Assembly: GCF_028689305.1 (NCBI RefSeq)
Contig: NZ_JAQTWM010000031.1
Coordinates: 1-36,354, forward strand
Length of the DNA: 36,354 nt
Direction: 5' to 3'
Origin: Rhodoferax sp.
GTDB taxonomy: Bacteria > Pseudomonadota > Gammaproteobacteria > Burkholderiales > Burkholderiaceae_C
Part shown: piece after piece, positions 26,508-36,289 of the stretch
Numbering within the stretch: position 1 is the stretch's first letter
Layout of the letters: the number at the start of each line of letters is the position of its first letter
Made by a program: the position numbers and the translations under genes
Notes under the pieces: generated by a model
What the model was told of the DNA's origin: nothing
What the model saw: the letters and a program-made list of their open reading frames with translations, nothing else
The model's database searches: none

Positions 26508-27518
26508 TTAACGTGGCAGGGAATTGACCTCTTTTTCCCACTTGGCAATCAGGCGCTTGCGCTCCGTCGACGCACCGTATTTGGCGTAGTCGTAGTTGAT
26601 GAACTTGATCTTCTTGAAGTCAGGCACATTCTTGTCGACTTTGGCAGCCGTGTTGGAAGGCACCTGGAACTGCTTGGCCGCCGCCGCCATTTCCTGTGCC
26701 GCTGGTGTCAACGCCCACTCATAGAACTTCTTGGCGGCTTCCAGGTTGCGCGCACCCTTGATGATGCTCATGGAGCCAATCTCGGCCCCCGTGCCATCCG
26801 CAGGGGTGATCGCATCCACCGGGAAACCGTTGATTTTTTCGCCCGGTGCATCGTGCACAAAACTGATCGACACCGTGGTTTCGCCGCGCGCCGCCGCCTT
26901 GATCGGGCCGGTACCGCTGCGGGTGTACTGGCTGACGTTCTTGTGCAGCTTTTTCAGGTACTCAAAGGCCTTGTCCTCGCCCATCAGCTGCACCAGGGTG
27001 GCCACCATGGTGTAGGCCGTGCCGCTGGAGGCCGGATTGGCCACCTGGATTTCACCTTTGAGCGCTGGGTTCAGCAGGTCGTTCCAGGTCTTGGGAATCG
27101 GCAGCTTTTTCTTGGCCAGCAACTCGGTGTTGTACCCGAACCCCAACGGACCGGAGTAAATACCCACGGTCTTGTAGCCTGATTGTTTAGCTTGCTGCTG
27201 TGCCCAGCCCTGCAGCTGCGGCAGCGTGGGCGACTTGTATTCCAGCGACAGGCCTTGCTCGGCCGCCTGCAGATGCGGGTCACCCGTGCCGCCAAACCAG
27301 ATGTCGGTCTTGGGATTGTCTTTTTCTGCAATCAACTGGGCCAGCGCCTCGCCCGACCCCTTCATCGAAATATTGATCTTGGTCCCGGTGGTACGGGCAT
27401 ACACGGTGCCAATCATGTTGCACCACTCGGCTTGCACCGAACAAATCACATTGACGGTTTGCGCCTGCGCAAATCCGCTGGCCGCAGCCAAAGCCGACAC
27501 AACAAACAACTTCTTCAT
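26508..27518 (-). CDS. Periplasmic binding protein, AfuA-like (copy 1)
   Basis: A 336-residue periplasmic protein with a signal peptide (MKKLFVVSALAAASGFAQAQ, cleavage near 18-20). The fold is that of the FbpA/AfuA class: TDIWFGGTGDPHLQAAEQGL (71-90), VGIYSGPLGFGYNTE, and the C-terminal YDYAKYG. His222-Asp223 (VHDAP) and Glu246 (GTGAEIGSM) have the same mutual spacing as the residues I recall contacting hexose phosphate in Actinobacillus AfuA (His205, Asp206, Glu229). Cys26 and Cys33 may form a disulphide. It is a paralogue of the next gene, 40 bp away, and both end with EKEVNSLPR. A ferric-iron role is the alternative annotation. Confidence 0.88.
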   Translation of the reverse strand: MKKLFVVSALAAASGFAQAQTVNVICSVQAEWCNMIGTVYARTTGTKINISMKGSGEALAQLIAEKDNPKTDIWFGGTGDPHLQAAEQGLSLEYKSPTLPQLQGWAQQQAKQSGYKTVGIYSGPLGFGYNTELLAKKKLPIPKTWNDLLNPALKGEIQVANPASSGTAYTMVATLVQLMGEDKAFEYLKKLHKNVSQYTRSGTGPIKAAARGETTVSISFVHDAPGEKINGFPVDAITPADGTGAEIGSMSIIKGARNLEAAKKFYEWALTPAAQEMAAAAKQFQVPSNTAAKVDKNVPDFKKIKFINYDYAKYGASTERKRLIAKWEKEVNSLPR

Positions 27519-27558
27519 AACAACGCTCCTAAAAAACTAGAACTATGACGCCAAGTTA

Positions 27559-28572
27559 TCAACGCGGCAGCGAGTTGACTTCTTTTTCCCAGCGCCCGAT
27601 CAAGCGCTTGCGTTCGGCTGACGAGCCGTATTTGGCGTAATCGTATTTGATCATTTTGGCCTTGGCAAAATCGGGCATGCGTTCATCGAGTTTGGCCGCC
27701 TTGTTGCTGGGCAACTGGAATTGCTTGGCCGCCACCCCCAGTTCTTGCGCCCCCGGCGTCAAAGCCCATTCGTAAAAACGCTTGGCTTCTTCCAGGTTTC
27801 GCGCACCCTGAATCAAACTCATCGAACCAATTTCAGCCCCCGTTCCCTCACACGGCGTATTGCTCACGACCGGAAAACCATTGGCGGCCTCCACCGGGGC
27901 CTCATGGGCAAAAGCAACACCAATCAGGTTTTCACCACGGGCCGCATTCTTCACCGGCCCCGCACCTGAACGGGTGTATTGGCTGATGTTTTTGTGCAAA
28001 GCTTTCAGGTAGTCAAATGCCTTGTCCTCCCCCATCAACTGCACCAGGGTGGCGATCTCGACATAGGCTGTACCCGAGGTGTTCGGATTGGGCGCCTGGA
28101 TTTCACCTTTCCACTTGGGGTCCAGCAGATCAGCCCAGCACTTGGGTGGCTGCAATTTTTTCTTGGCCATGGCCTCGGTGTTGTAGCTGATGCCCAGCGG
28201 GCCGGAGTAAATGCCAACCGTCTTGTAACCAGTCTGCTGCGCCTGACTCTGCGCCCAGTCGCGCAACTGCGGCAACGAAGCCGATTTGTAGGCCATGGTC
28301 AGCCCCATCTCTGCCGCCTGCATGTGCGGGTCACCGGTGCCGCCATACCAGACATCGGTTTTCGGGTTGGCTTTTTCCGCATTGAGCTGCGCCAACGCCT
28401 CGCCCGAAGCCTTGTGCGTCAGACTGACCTTGATGCCAGTGCTGCGGGAAAACACCGTCTGCACCAAATTGCACTGCTCAGCCTGCACCGAACAAATGAT
28501 GTTGACCTGCCCGGCGGCATGCGCCCCCAGACAGACCAGCGCGGCTACGCCAGCAAAAACGGTTTTTTTCAT
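27559..28572 (-). CDS. Periplasmic binding protein, AfuA-like (copy 2)
   Basis: A 337-residue paralogue of the neighbouring binding protein, clearly alike along its whole length (TDVWYGGTGDPHMQAAEMGL, VGIYSGPLGISYNTE, GTGAEIGSMSLIQGARNLEE). It has a signal peptide ending AHAAGQ. The ligand-site pair reads His223-Glu224 (AHEAP) where copy 1 has His-Asp, and Cys241 replaces Ala. Glu247 is kept. The two proteins could therefore serve one permease with different ligand preference. It is the first gene of the long minus-strand run. GGAG lies six bases before the ATG, and a palindromic element lies about 31-45 bp upstream. Confidence 0.88.
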   Translation of the reverse strand: MKKTVFAGVAALVCLGAHAAGQVNIICSVQAEQCNLVQTVFSRSTGIKVSLTHKASGEALAQLNAEKANPKTDVWYGGTGDPHMQAAEMGLTMAYKSASLPQLRDWAQSQAQQTGYKTVGIYSGPLGISYNTEAMAKKKLQPPKCWADLLDPKWKGEIQAPNPNTSGTAYVEIATLVQLMGEDKAFDYLKALHKNISQYTRSGAGPVKNAARGENLIGVAFAHEAPVEAANGFPVVSNTPCEGTGAEIGSMSLIQGARNLEEAKRFYEWALTPGAQELGVAAKQFQLPSNKAAKLDERMPDFAKAKMIKYDYAKYGSSAERKRLIGRWEKEVNSLPR

Positions 28573-28602
28573 CTTGACTCCTACAACAGGGATGAGCAGA
28601 CA

Positions 28603-28617
28603 GGTAATTTATTTACA
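28603..28617. promoter_or_regulatory. Candidate regulator site upstream of the AfuA-like operon
   Basis: On the minus strand TGTAAATAAATTACC agrees at 13 of 15 positions with TGTAATTAAATTACA, the near-palindrome I recall for HexR in gammaproteobacteria. It lies 31-45 bp before the first binding-protein start. The regulator gene encoded at 30241 makes the match plausible, but the betaproteobacterial motif may differ. Confidence 0.4.
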
Positions 28618-28704
28618 AGACCACTTTATCTCGATTCATGAAAGAAATTAGCCCGGGAAAACACTGAGACGCGTCAAAAAAAATGAGAAAAAATTACGCG
28701 TTTA

Positions 28705-28733
28705 TTAACAATAACTTGAAACCAAGTTACATT
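28705..28733 (+). promoter_or_regulatory. zwf promoter with operator in the spacer
   Basis: TTAACA (28705-28710) and TACATT (28728-28733) are 17 bp apart. The perfect inverted repeat TAACTTG-AAAC-CAAGTTA (28712-28729) fills the spacer between them. A protein bound there would exclude RNA polymerase, as expected for repression of zwf by the RpiR/HexR-type protein encoded just downstream. Confidence 0.6.
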
Positions 28734-28784
28734 ACCACTCGTTCAATCGTCAACGATTATCCTGCTCCACACTCCCTTTTCATC

Positions 28785-30239
<1,455 letters not shown>

Positions 30240-30240
30240 C

Positions 30241-31089
30241 ATGCTCGAACGGATCAAAGCCTCCCTGCCATCCCTGGCCCCGGCCGAACAACGTGTGGGC
30301 AAACTGGTACTGAGCGACCCGCGCAGTTTTGCCCTGCTGCCGGTGAGTGAACTGGCCGACCGTGCCCATGTGAGCAAACCCACCGTGGTTCGCTTCTGCC
30401 GCAGCGTCGGTTACGACGGCCTGTCCGACTTCAAGCTCAAGCTGGCCGGCAGTGTGAGTGAAGGGGTGCCGTTCATCCACCGCAGTGTCGACGCGGACGA
30501 CAAGACCAGCGACATCATGGTCAAGGTCATTGACAACACCGTGGCTGCGTTCCTGAAGTACCGTAACGATGCCTCCGCCAGCGCCATCGACAAGGCCGTG
30601 GTGGCACTGGTGAATGCTTACCAGTCCGGCCGCCGTATCGAATTTTTTGGTGTCGGCAACTCCGGCGTGGTGGCCCAGGACGCCCAACACAAGTTCTTCA
30701 GGCTCGGCATCAACGGCGTGGCCTACAGCGACGGCCACATGCAGGTGATGAGTGCCTCCCTGTTGCAGCCGGGTGACTGCGTGCTGGTGATTTCCAACTC
30801 GGGCCGCACCCGCGACCTGATGGACTCCTGCGACATCGCCCGCAAAAACGGCGCCACCACCATTGTCATCACCGCCAGCGGTTCACCGCTGGCCTCGGCT
30901 GGGCACATCCACCTGGCGGCCGACCACCCCGAAGGTTATGACCGCTACAGCCCGATGGTGTCGCGCCTGCTGCACCTGATGATTGTGGACATCTTGGCCA
31001 CCTGCGTGGCCCTGCGCATTGGCGGCGACAAATTGCAGCCGCTGCTGCGCGACATGAAAAACAATCTGCGCAGCAAGCGTTATGCCTGA
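30241..31089 (+). CDS. hexR: RpiR-family regulator, HexR-like
   Basis: A 282-residue regulator with an N-terminal RpiR helix-turn-helix (about 1-75; LPVSELADRAHVSKPTVVRFCRSVGYDGL) and a C-terminal SIS sugar-phosphate binding domain (about 130-260; FFGVGNSG and ISNSGRTRD). HexR of proteobacteria binds 2-keto-3-deoxy-6-phosphogluconate and controls zwf, edd, pgi and related genes. The position one base after zwf is the usual one in relatives. Candidate operators are the inverted repeats at 28712-28729 and 28603-28617. The HexR name rests on family and context. Confidence 0.88.
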   Translation: MLERIKASLPSLAPAEQRVGKLVLSDPRSFALLPVSELADRAHVSKPTVVRFCRSVGYDGLSDFKLKLAGSVSEGVPFIHRSVDADDKTSDIMVKVIDNTVAAFLKYRNDASASAIDKAVVALVNAYQSGRRIEFFGVGNSGVVAQDAQHKFFRLGINGVAYSDGHMQVMSASLLQPGDCVLVISNSGRTRDLMDSCDIARKNGATTIVITASGSPLASAGHIHLAADHPEGYDRYSPMVSRLLHLMIVDILATCVALRIGGDKLQPLLRDMKNNLRSKRYA

Positions 31090-31099
31090 GTTTTACAAG

Positions 31100-31165
31100 C
31101 TTTTTTGAACTCTAGCCCAGATCAAATAAGCATTGATAGCTATGATTTATATAGCTAATCAATTG
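31100..31165 (-). repeat. Dispersed repeat copy 4 (between hexR and the M20 gene)
   Basis: On the minus strand AGCT (31141-31138), 19 bases, GGGCTA (31118-31113). Its AT-rich flank supplies the TAG stop codon of the M20 amidohydrolase at 31155-31157. Confidence 0.75.
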
Positions 31166-32372
31166 ACGCCATGGGCATGAACTGCTCGGCCAGACTGGCA
31201 TGCAGCGCCGCGCCCAGTGGCAACACCTCGTCGTTGAAGTCATAACGGTTATTGTGCAGATGGCAACGGCCCGGGCCGTTGTCCGCCCCTTGCCCCAACC
31301 GCAGATAGGCGCCGGGTTTCACCCGCAGCATGAAGGAAAAATCCTCCGCCCCCATGCTCGGCTCCAGGTCACGCACCACGTTATCGGCCCCCACCAGGCG
31401 CTCAGCCACCTCAGCGGCAAAGTGGGCTTGCGCCGCGGTATTGACCGTGGCCGGGTACAGCCGCTCATAAATCACACGGGCGGTGGCGCCAAACCCCTGG
31501 GCCACCGCGCTGCACAACTCATGCAGCCGGCGTTCCACCAGCGCCTGCACCGCCGGTGTGAAGGTGCGCACCGTGCCCACCAAGGTGGCCGTGCCGGGAA
31601 TCACACTCATGGCGCCCAGGTCGCCGGCCTGCATGGCGCACAGGCTGATCACCGCGCTGTCCACCGGTTTGACGTTGCTCGACACGATGCTTTGCACCGC
31701 AGTGATGATGTGGCCTGCCACCAGCACCGGGTCCACCGCCTGGTAGGGGTGGGCACCGTGGCCACCCCGGCCGGTGATCTCGATCATGATGCGGTCGGCC
31801 GCCGCCATCATCGGTCCCGGGTTCAGACCAATGGTGCCCGGCCGCATGGCCGGCCAATTGTGCAAGCCGAACACCGCCTGCACCGGAAAACGTTCGAACA
31901 GGCCATCGTCGATCATGGCCTGCGCGCCGGCATACCCCTCTTCACCGGGCTGGAAAATCAGCACCGCGGTGCCATCAAACCGGCGGGTTTCGGCCAGGTA
32001 ACGTGCCGCACCAACCAGCATGGTGGTGTGCCCGTCGTGGCCGCAACCATGCATCAACCCGGGCTTGGCCGAGGCCCAGGCAAAGTCGTTGTGTTCGGTC
32101 ATCGGCAGTGCATCCATGTCGGCGCGCAGGCCGATCATCCGGGCACGGCCCTGGCACTGCCCCCTGATCACCGCCACCACGCCGGTGCGGCCGATACCGG
32201 TATGCACCTCGTCCACGCCACACAGCTCCAGCGCCTGTTTGACCCGCGCTGCGGTGTACACCTCTTCAAAACCCAGTTCCGGATGGGCGTGCAGGTCACG
32301 CCGCAAGGCCGTCAATTCCGGGTGAAACGCCGCAATGTGCGCAAACGCACGGCCGTGAACCGACATTGTCAT
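31155..32372 (-). CDS. M20-family amidohydrolase (hippurate hydrolase-like)
   Basis: A 405-residue metallopeptidase-family amidohydrolase. Metal-site motifs are MHGCGHDGH (107-115) and GEEGYAGA (143-150), with HAHPELGFEE near 28-37 and the dimerisation-domain motif GRGGHGAHP. Relatives hydrolyse N-acyl amino acids such as hippurate or N-acetyl amino acids in the cytoplasm. The ATG at 32372 is preferred because GGAG lies six bases upstream; an earlier frame to 32399 has none. The gene stands alone, divergent from galE. Its last codons run into dispersed repeat copy 4. Confidence 0.88.
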   Translation of the reverse strand: MTMSVHGRAFAHIAAFHPELTALRRDLHAHPELGFEEVYTAARVKQALELCGVDEVHTGIGRTGVVAVIRGQCQGRARMIGLRADMDALPMTEHNDFAWASAKPGLMHGCGHDGHTTMLVGAARYLAETRRFDGTAVLIFQPGEEGYAGAQAMIDDGLFERFPVQAVFGLHNWPAMRPGTIGLNPGPMMAAADRIMIEITGRGGHGAHPYQAVDPVLVAGHIITAVQSIVSSNVKPVDSAVISLCAMQAGDLGAMSVIPGTATLVGTVRTFTPAVQALVERRLHELCSAVAQGFGATARVIYERLYPATVNTAAQAHFAAEVAERLVGADNVVRDLEPSMGAEDFSFMLRVKPGAYLRLGQGADNGPGRCHLHNNRYDFNDEVLPLGAALHASLAEQFMPMASID

Positions 32373-32486
32373 GACTCTCTCCAGATCAACTGAACCCACA
32401 CACCATCACCCCCTCTGACACCACCCAGGTTTGCCAGGGTATTCAGTCTAAACTCAAGGCACCATGGTTACGACGATGAACCCATC

Positions 32487-33566
32487 ATGATCTTTGTCAC
32501 AGGCGGCGCCGGCTACATTGGCACACACACCTGCGTGGAACTGCTCAACGCCGGACACGAAGTCACCGTGTTTGACAACCTCTGCAACAGCCAGCCCGAG
32601 GCACTGGCCCGCGTGGAGCGCATCACCGGTAAAACGCTGACCTTTATCCAGGGTGACATCCGCGATCTGGCCGCACTTACCGCCGCGCTGAAAACCAGCC
32701 AGGCCAGCGCGGTCATTCACTTTGCCGGGCTCAAGGCGGTGGGCGAATCGGTGACGCAACCGCTGAACTACTACGACAACAATGTGCTGGGCACCTTGCG
32801 CCTGCTGCAAGCCATGCAGGCCAACCAGCTCAGGACCCTGGTCTTCAGCTCATCCGCCACGGTGTACGGCGCCCCACAACAGCTGCCATTGACCGAAGGC
32901 CACCCACTGTCGGCCACCAATCCGTATGGACAAACCAAGTTGGTGATCGAACACATGCTGCAGGACCTCTATCGCAGCGATGCCTCCTGGCGCATTGGCA
33001 TCCTGCGTTATTTCAACCCGGTGGGCGCCCACGCCAGCGGGCTGATCGGTGAAGATCCGCAGGGCGTACCCAACAACCTGCTGCCGTTTGTGGCGCAAGT
33101 GGCCGTGGGACGACGCGAGTTCCTGAACGTCTGGGGCAATGACTACGCCACCCCCGACGGAACCGGGGTGCGTGACTACATCCACGTGGTCGACCTGGCT
33201 CTAGGCCATCTGGCCGCCCTGCAACGGCTGCAAACCCAGGCCCAATGTTTTGCCGTGAACCTGGGCACCGGTACCGGCTACAGCGTGCTGGACATGGTGC
33301 ATGCCTTTGAACAAACCAGCGGTCGACCAGTGCCCTACCGTCTGTCCCCGCGCCGCCCGGGTGATGTGGCCGCCTGTTACGCCGACCCAACCCTGGCCCG
33401 CGAACTGCTGGGCTGGCAGGCGAAACGGGATCTGGCCACCATGTGCCGCGATACCTGGCGCTGGCAAGAAGCGAATCCGGGTGGGTATAGTACGCCGTAC
33501 AGCATCCAAGACAGATTGCACGGGAGTGGAGAAATGACAACAAAGAAAGCACATGGCCATGGCTAA
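32487..33566 (+). CDS. galE: UDP-glucose 4-epimerase
   Basis: A 359-residue short-chain-dehydrogenase-type epimerase interconverting UDP-glucose and UDP-galactose. It has the NAD-binding GGAGYIG (6-12), SSSATVYG (121-128), catalytic Tyr147-x3-Lys151 (YGQTK) and [14 protein letters not shown]. It ends in an unusual tail after WQEANPGGY of about 25 residues rich in basic residues and His (TTKKAHGHG). This tail overlaps the next gene by 14 bp, so it may have arisen by loss of an earlier stop. It starts an exopolysaccharide-type nucleotide-sugar group. Confidence 0.93.
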   Translation: MIFVTGGAGYIGTHTCVELLNAGHEVTVFDNLCNSQPEALARVERITGKTLTFIQGDIRDLAALTAALKTSQASAVIHFAGLKAVGESVTQPLNYYDNNVLGTLRLLQAMQANQLRTLVFSSSATVYGAPQQLPLTEGHPLSATNPYGQTKLVIEHMLQDLYRSDASWRIGILRYFNPVGAHASGLIGEDPQGVPNNLLPFVAQVAVGRREFLNVWGNDYATPDGTGVRDYIHVVDLALGHLAALQRLQTQAQCFAVNLGTGTGYSVLDMVHAFEQTSGRPVPYRLSPRRPGDVAACYADPTLARELLGWQAKRDLATMCRDTWRWQEANPGGYSTPYSIQDRLHGSGEMTTKKAHGHG

Positions 33567-34662
33567 AGGCATGATTCTGGCGGCCGGGCAAGGCACACGG
33601 GTTCGCCCCCTGACCAAGTACCTGCCCAAACCGATGATCCCGATCTTGGGCAAGCCGGTGATGGAATACCTGGTGGAGCACCTGGCCCAATACGGCATCA
33701 CCGAAATCATGGTGAATGTGGCCCACAACCACCACAAGATCGAGCAATATTTTGGTGATGGCCACCGCTGGGGCGTGGAAATCGGCTACGCCTACGAAGG
33801 CGCCATGGAGCACGGCGAGGTGCTGCCCAAGCCACTGGGTTCGGCTGGCGGCATGCGCCGCATCCAGGACTTCAGCGGTTTTTTTGACGACACCACCCTG
33901 GTGCTGTGTGGCGACGCGCTGATTGACCTGGATATCGGTGCTGCCCTCTATGAGCACAAGAGCAAGGGAGCCATGGCCAGCGTGGTGGCACTGGATGTGC
34001 CGCTGGCCGAAGTCCAGAACTACGGCATTGTGGTGGCTGACGGCTCCGGCCACATCCAATCGTTCCAGGAAAAGCCCACGCCGGCTGACGCCAAGTCCAC
34101 CCTGGCCAGCACTGGCATCTACATTTTTGAGCCCGAGGTACTTGATCTGGTGCCCCCCGAAAGCGTCTACGACATCGGCTCACAACTGTTCCCACAACTG
34201 GTGGCGAAAAAACTACCGTTTTACGCGCAGAAACGTTTCTTCAACTGGATTGACATCGGGCGGGTCAGCGACTACTGGGCGATCCTGCAGCGGGTGCTGC
34301 GCGGTGAGGTGGCGCAGATGAACATGCCGGGGCGTGAGGTCAAGCCAGGCATCTGGGTCGGACTCAATACCGCCATCCCCTGGGACCAGGTCAGCATTGA
34401 AGGCCCGGTATATATCGGCTCCAGCGTCAGGATCGAGCCAGGTGCCACCATCGTCGGCCCGAGCTGGATTGGCCACGGCAGCCACATCCGAGCAGGCGCC
34501 AAGGTGGTGCGCAGCATCCTGTTTGAATACACCCGGATTGCCGCAGACATGCAATTCAACGAAATGATTGTGTCGCCGACCTACTGCGTGGATCGCTCCG
34601 GCCAGACGCTTTACCGGGGTGACGAAACAGCCCAGCTGCGCTGGGGTGATGCCCGCGCCTGA
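33553..34662 (+). CDS. Sugar-1-phosphate nucleotidyltransferase with beta-helix domain
   Basis: A 369-residue enzyme. The N-terminal nucleotidyltransferase motif is [22 protein letters not shown] (written here only as family signature GxGTRxRPLT...PKP), with [12 protein letters not shown] for metal binding and SFQEKP for the sugar site. A left-handed beta-helix follows (about 265-345; [22 protein letters not shown]). It resembles GDP-mannose pyrophosphorylases of the eukaryote-like type, but the nucleotide and sugar cannot be fixed. Either ATG at 33553 or 33559 could start it. It overlaps galE by 14 bp and precedes the ManC-type gene by 32 bp. Confidence 0.82.
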   Translation: MAMAKGMILAAGQGTRVRPLTKYLPKPMIPILGKPVMEYLVEHLAQYGITEIMVNVAHNHHKIEQYFGDGHRWGVEIGYAYEGAMEHGEVLPKPLGSAGGMRRIQDFSGFFDDTTLVLCGDALIDLDIGAALYEHKSKGAMASVVALDVPLAEVQNYGIVVADGSGHIQSFQEKPTPADAKSTLASTGIYIFEPEVLDLVPPESVYDIGSQLFPQLVAKKLPFYAQKRFFNWIDIGRVSDYWAILQRVLRGEVAQMNMPGREVKPGIWVGLNTAIPWDQVSIEGPVYIGSSVRIEPGATIVGPSWIGHGSHIRAGAKVVRSILFEYTRIAADMQFNEMIVSPTYCVDRSGQTLYRGDETAQLRWGDARA

Positions 34663-34694
34663 TTTAACTGATCTCCCCATTTGCCCCACACAAC

Positions 34695-36164
34695 ATGAAT
34701 CCCCCTGTTTTACTCCAGCCGGTGGTGCTGTCTGGCGGCTCCGGCACCCGCCTGTGGCCGCTGTCCCGCGAAAAATACCCCAAACAACTGCTGCACCTGA
34801 TCGGTCAGGACTCCCTGCTGCAGGCCACCATACGCCGCCTGGATGGCGTGCAGGGTGTCACACTGGCGGAGCCGATGGTCGTATGCAATGAAGAGTACCG
34901 CTTTGTCATTGCCGAGCAATTGCGCCTGCTTGGCCACAATGGCACCATCGTGCTTGAACCCTTTGGCAAAAATACCGCGCCCGCCCTCACCATTGCCGCA
35001 CTGACTGCAGCGCAGAACAACGCCGACCCGGTGCTGCTGGGGATGCCCGCCGACCACGTCATCACTGATGTGACGGCCTTCCAGCAAGCGGTCAGCCAGG
35101 GCGCGATGCTGGCGGCAACCGGCGCCGTGGTGACCTTTGGGATTACCCCGGACGCACCGGAAACCGGTTACGGCTACATTCAGGCCGGCCCCCTGTTTGA
35201 CACCAGCGCCGGGGCCAGCAGCGCCCAGCTGATTGCCCGGTTTGTTGAAAAGCCTGATCAAGCCACCGCCCAGACCTATCTGGACGCCGGTAACTACTCA
35301 TGGAACAGCGGCTTGTTCATGATGCGGGCCTCGGTCTGGCTGACAGCCATGGCGCAATGCCGCCCAGACATCCTGGCCGCTTGCCAGGCCGCCTGGGACG
35401 GGCGCCGGGTGGATGGCGAGTTTGTCCGCATTGACAAGGATGCCTTTGCCCGGTGCCCGAGCGATTCGATTGACTACGCGGTCATGGAGCGCATCGCTAC
35501 CGCTGCGGCACCAGCGTCGGCCCTGCCGCCGGGGGTGGTGCTGCCGCTGAGCGCCGGCTGGTCGGATGTGGGCGCCTGGGACGCCCTCTGGCAAGTCCTG
35601 CCCAAGGATGAGTATGGCAATGTCGCGCAGGGTGACGTGATGCTGCAAGACTGCGCCAACACCCTGGCATTGTCGAATAGCCGGCTGGTAGCCTGCGTCG
35701 GCGTCAGCGACTTGGTGGTGGTGGAAACTGCTGACGCCATTCTGGTGTCGCATAAGGACAAGACCCAGGAAGTGAAAAAGATTGTGGACCGCCTGCGTAC
35801 CAACCAGCGGCCCGAAGGCAACATCCACCGCAAAGTGTTCCGCCCCTGGGGCTGGTACGACGGTGTGGATGCCGGTGAGCGTTTTCAGGTCAAACGCATC
35901 GTGGTTAAACCCGGCGGCACCCTGTCACTGCAGATGCACCACCATCGCGCCGAACACTGGATTGTGGTTAGCGGTACGGCCAAGGTCACCAAGGGTGACG
36001 AGAACTTCTTGCTGTCCGAGAACCAGTCCACCTTTATCCCGCTGGGCACCACCCACCGCTTGGAAAACCCGGGCCGGGTCGAGCTGGAAATGATCGAAGT
36101 GCAGTCCGGCTCGTACCTGGGCGAGGACGACATTGTGCGCTTTGAGGACGTGTACGGGCGCTAA
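34695..36164 (+). CDS. manC: Mannose-1-phosphate guanylyltransferase / mannose-6-phosphate isomerase
   Basis: A 489-residue bifunctional enzyme (type II PMI-GMP). The guanylyltransferase part opens with VVLSGGSGTRLWPLSREKYP (11-29), includes GMPADH and FVEKPD, and is followed by a C-terminal cupin isomerase domain (about 375-485) with RPWGWYD, LSLQMHHHRAEHW and FIPLGTTHRLEN. It makes GDP-mannose from mannose 6-phosphate, drawing on the fructose 6-phosphate pool. It ends the galE group. No GDP-mannose-using glycosyltransferase is in the window. Confidence 0.94.
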   Translation: MNPPVLLQPVVLSGGSGTRLWPLSREKYPKQLLHLIGQDSLLQATIRRLDGVQGVTLAEPMVVCNEEYRFVIAEQLRLLGHNGTIVLEPFGKNTAPALTIAALTAAQNNADPVLLGMPADHVITDVTAFQQAVSQGAMLAATGAVVTFGITPDAPETGYGYIQAGPLFDTSAGASSAQLIARFVEKPDQATAQTYLDAGNYSWNSGLFMMRASVWLTAMAQCRPDILAACQAAWDGRRVDGEFVRIDKDAFARCPSDSIDYAVMERIATAAAPASALPPGVVLPLSAGWSDVGAWDALWQVLPKDEYGNVAQGDVMLQDCANTLALSNSRLVACVGVSDLVVVETADAILVSHKDKTQEVKKIVDRLRTNQRPEGNIHRKVFRPWGWYDGVDAGERFQVKRIVVKPGGTLSLQMHHHRAEHWIVVSGTAKVTKGDENFLLSENQSTFIPLGTTHRLENPGRVELEMIEVQSGSYLGEDDIVRFEDVYGR

Positions 36165-36202
36165 CGTAGAAACCTGTCTTCGATAGTGAATCGCCCAGGG
36201 AA

Positions 36203-36229
36203 TGAACTGACCCCCTGAAGTTGGACGGT
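36203..36229. mobile_element. Possible remnant of an IS3-family element end
   Basis: TGAACTGACCCCCTGAAG followed by TTGGAC resembles the terminal inverted repeats of IS3-family (IS150-like) elements as I know them. No transposase or second end is present in the 86 bp between manC and the rrn terminator, so at most a solo end remains. Confidence 0.4.
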
Positions 36230-36250
36230 TGCCATCCCGCCAACTCAAAG

Positions 36251-36280
36251 AAAAACGCCCAATCGTTGATTGGGCGTTTT
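36251..36280 (-). terminator. rrn operon terminator
   Basis: AAAACGCCCAAT (36252-36263) pairs with ATTGGGCGTTTT (36269-36280) around a five-base loop. On the minus strand it directly follows the 5S rRNA gene and ends in a T-run. Confidence 0.9.
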
Positions 36281-36289
36281 AGGCATAAG

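Noticed and set aside
24186..28572. Simple annotation of the ABC system as a ferric-iron transporter
   Set aside because: The usual adjacent Tyr-Tyr iron site is not visible, while AfuA-type positions and the sugar-phosphate gene context are. It is kept as an alternative, not as the call.
31200..32393. 397-residue open frame opposite the M20 amidohydrolase
   Set aside because: No recognisable domain and composition typical of antisense frames; the minus-strand gene has complete metal-site motifs.
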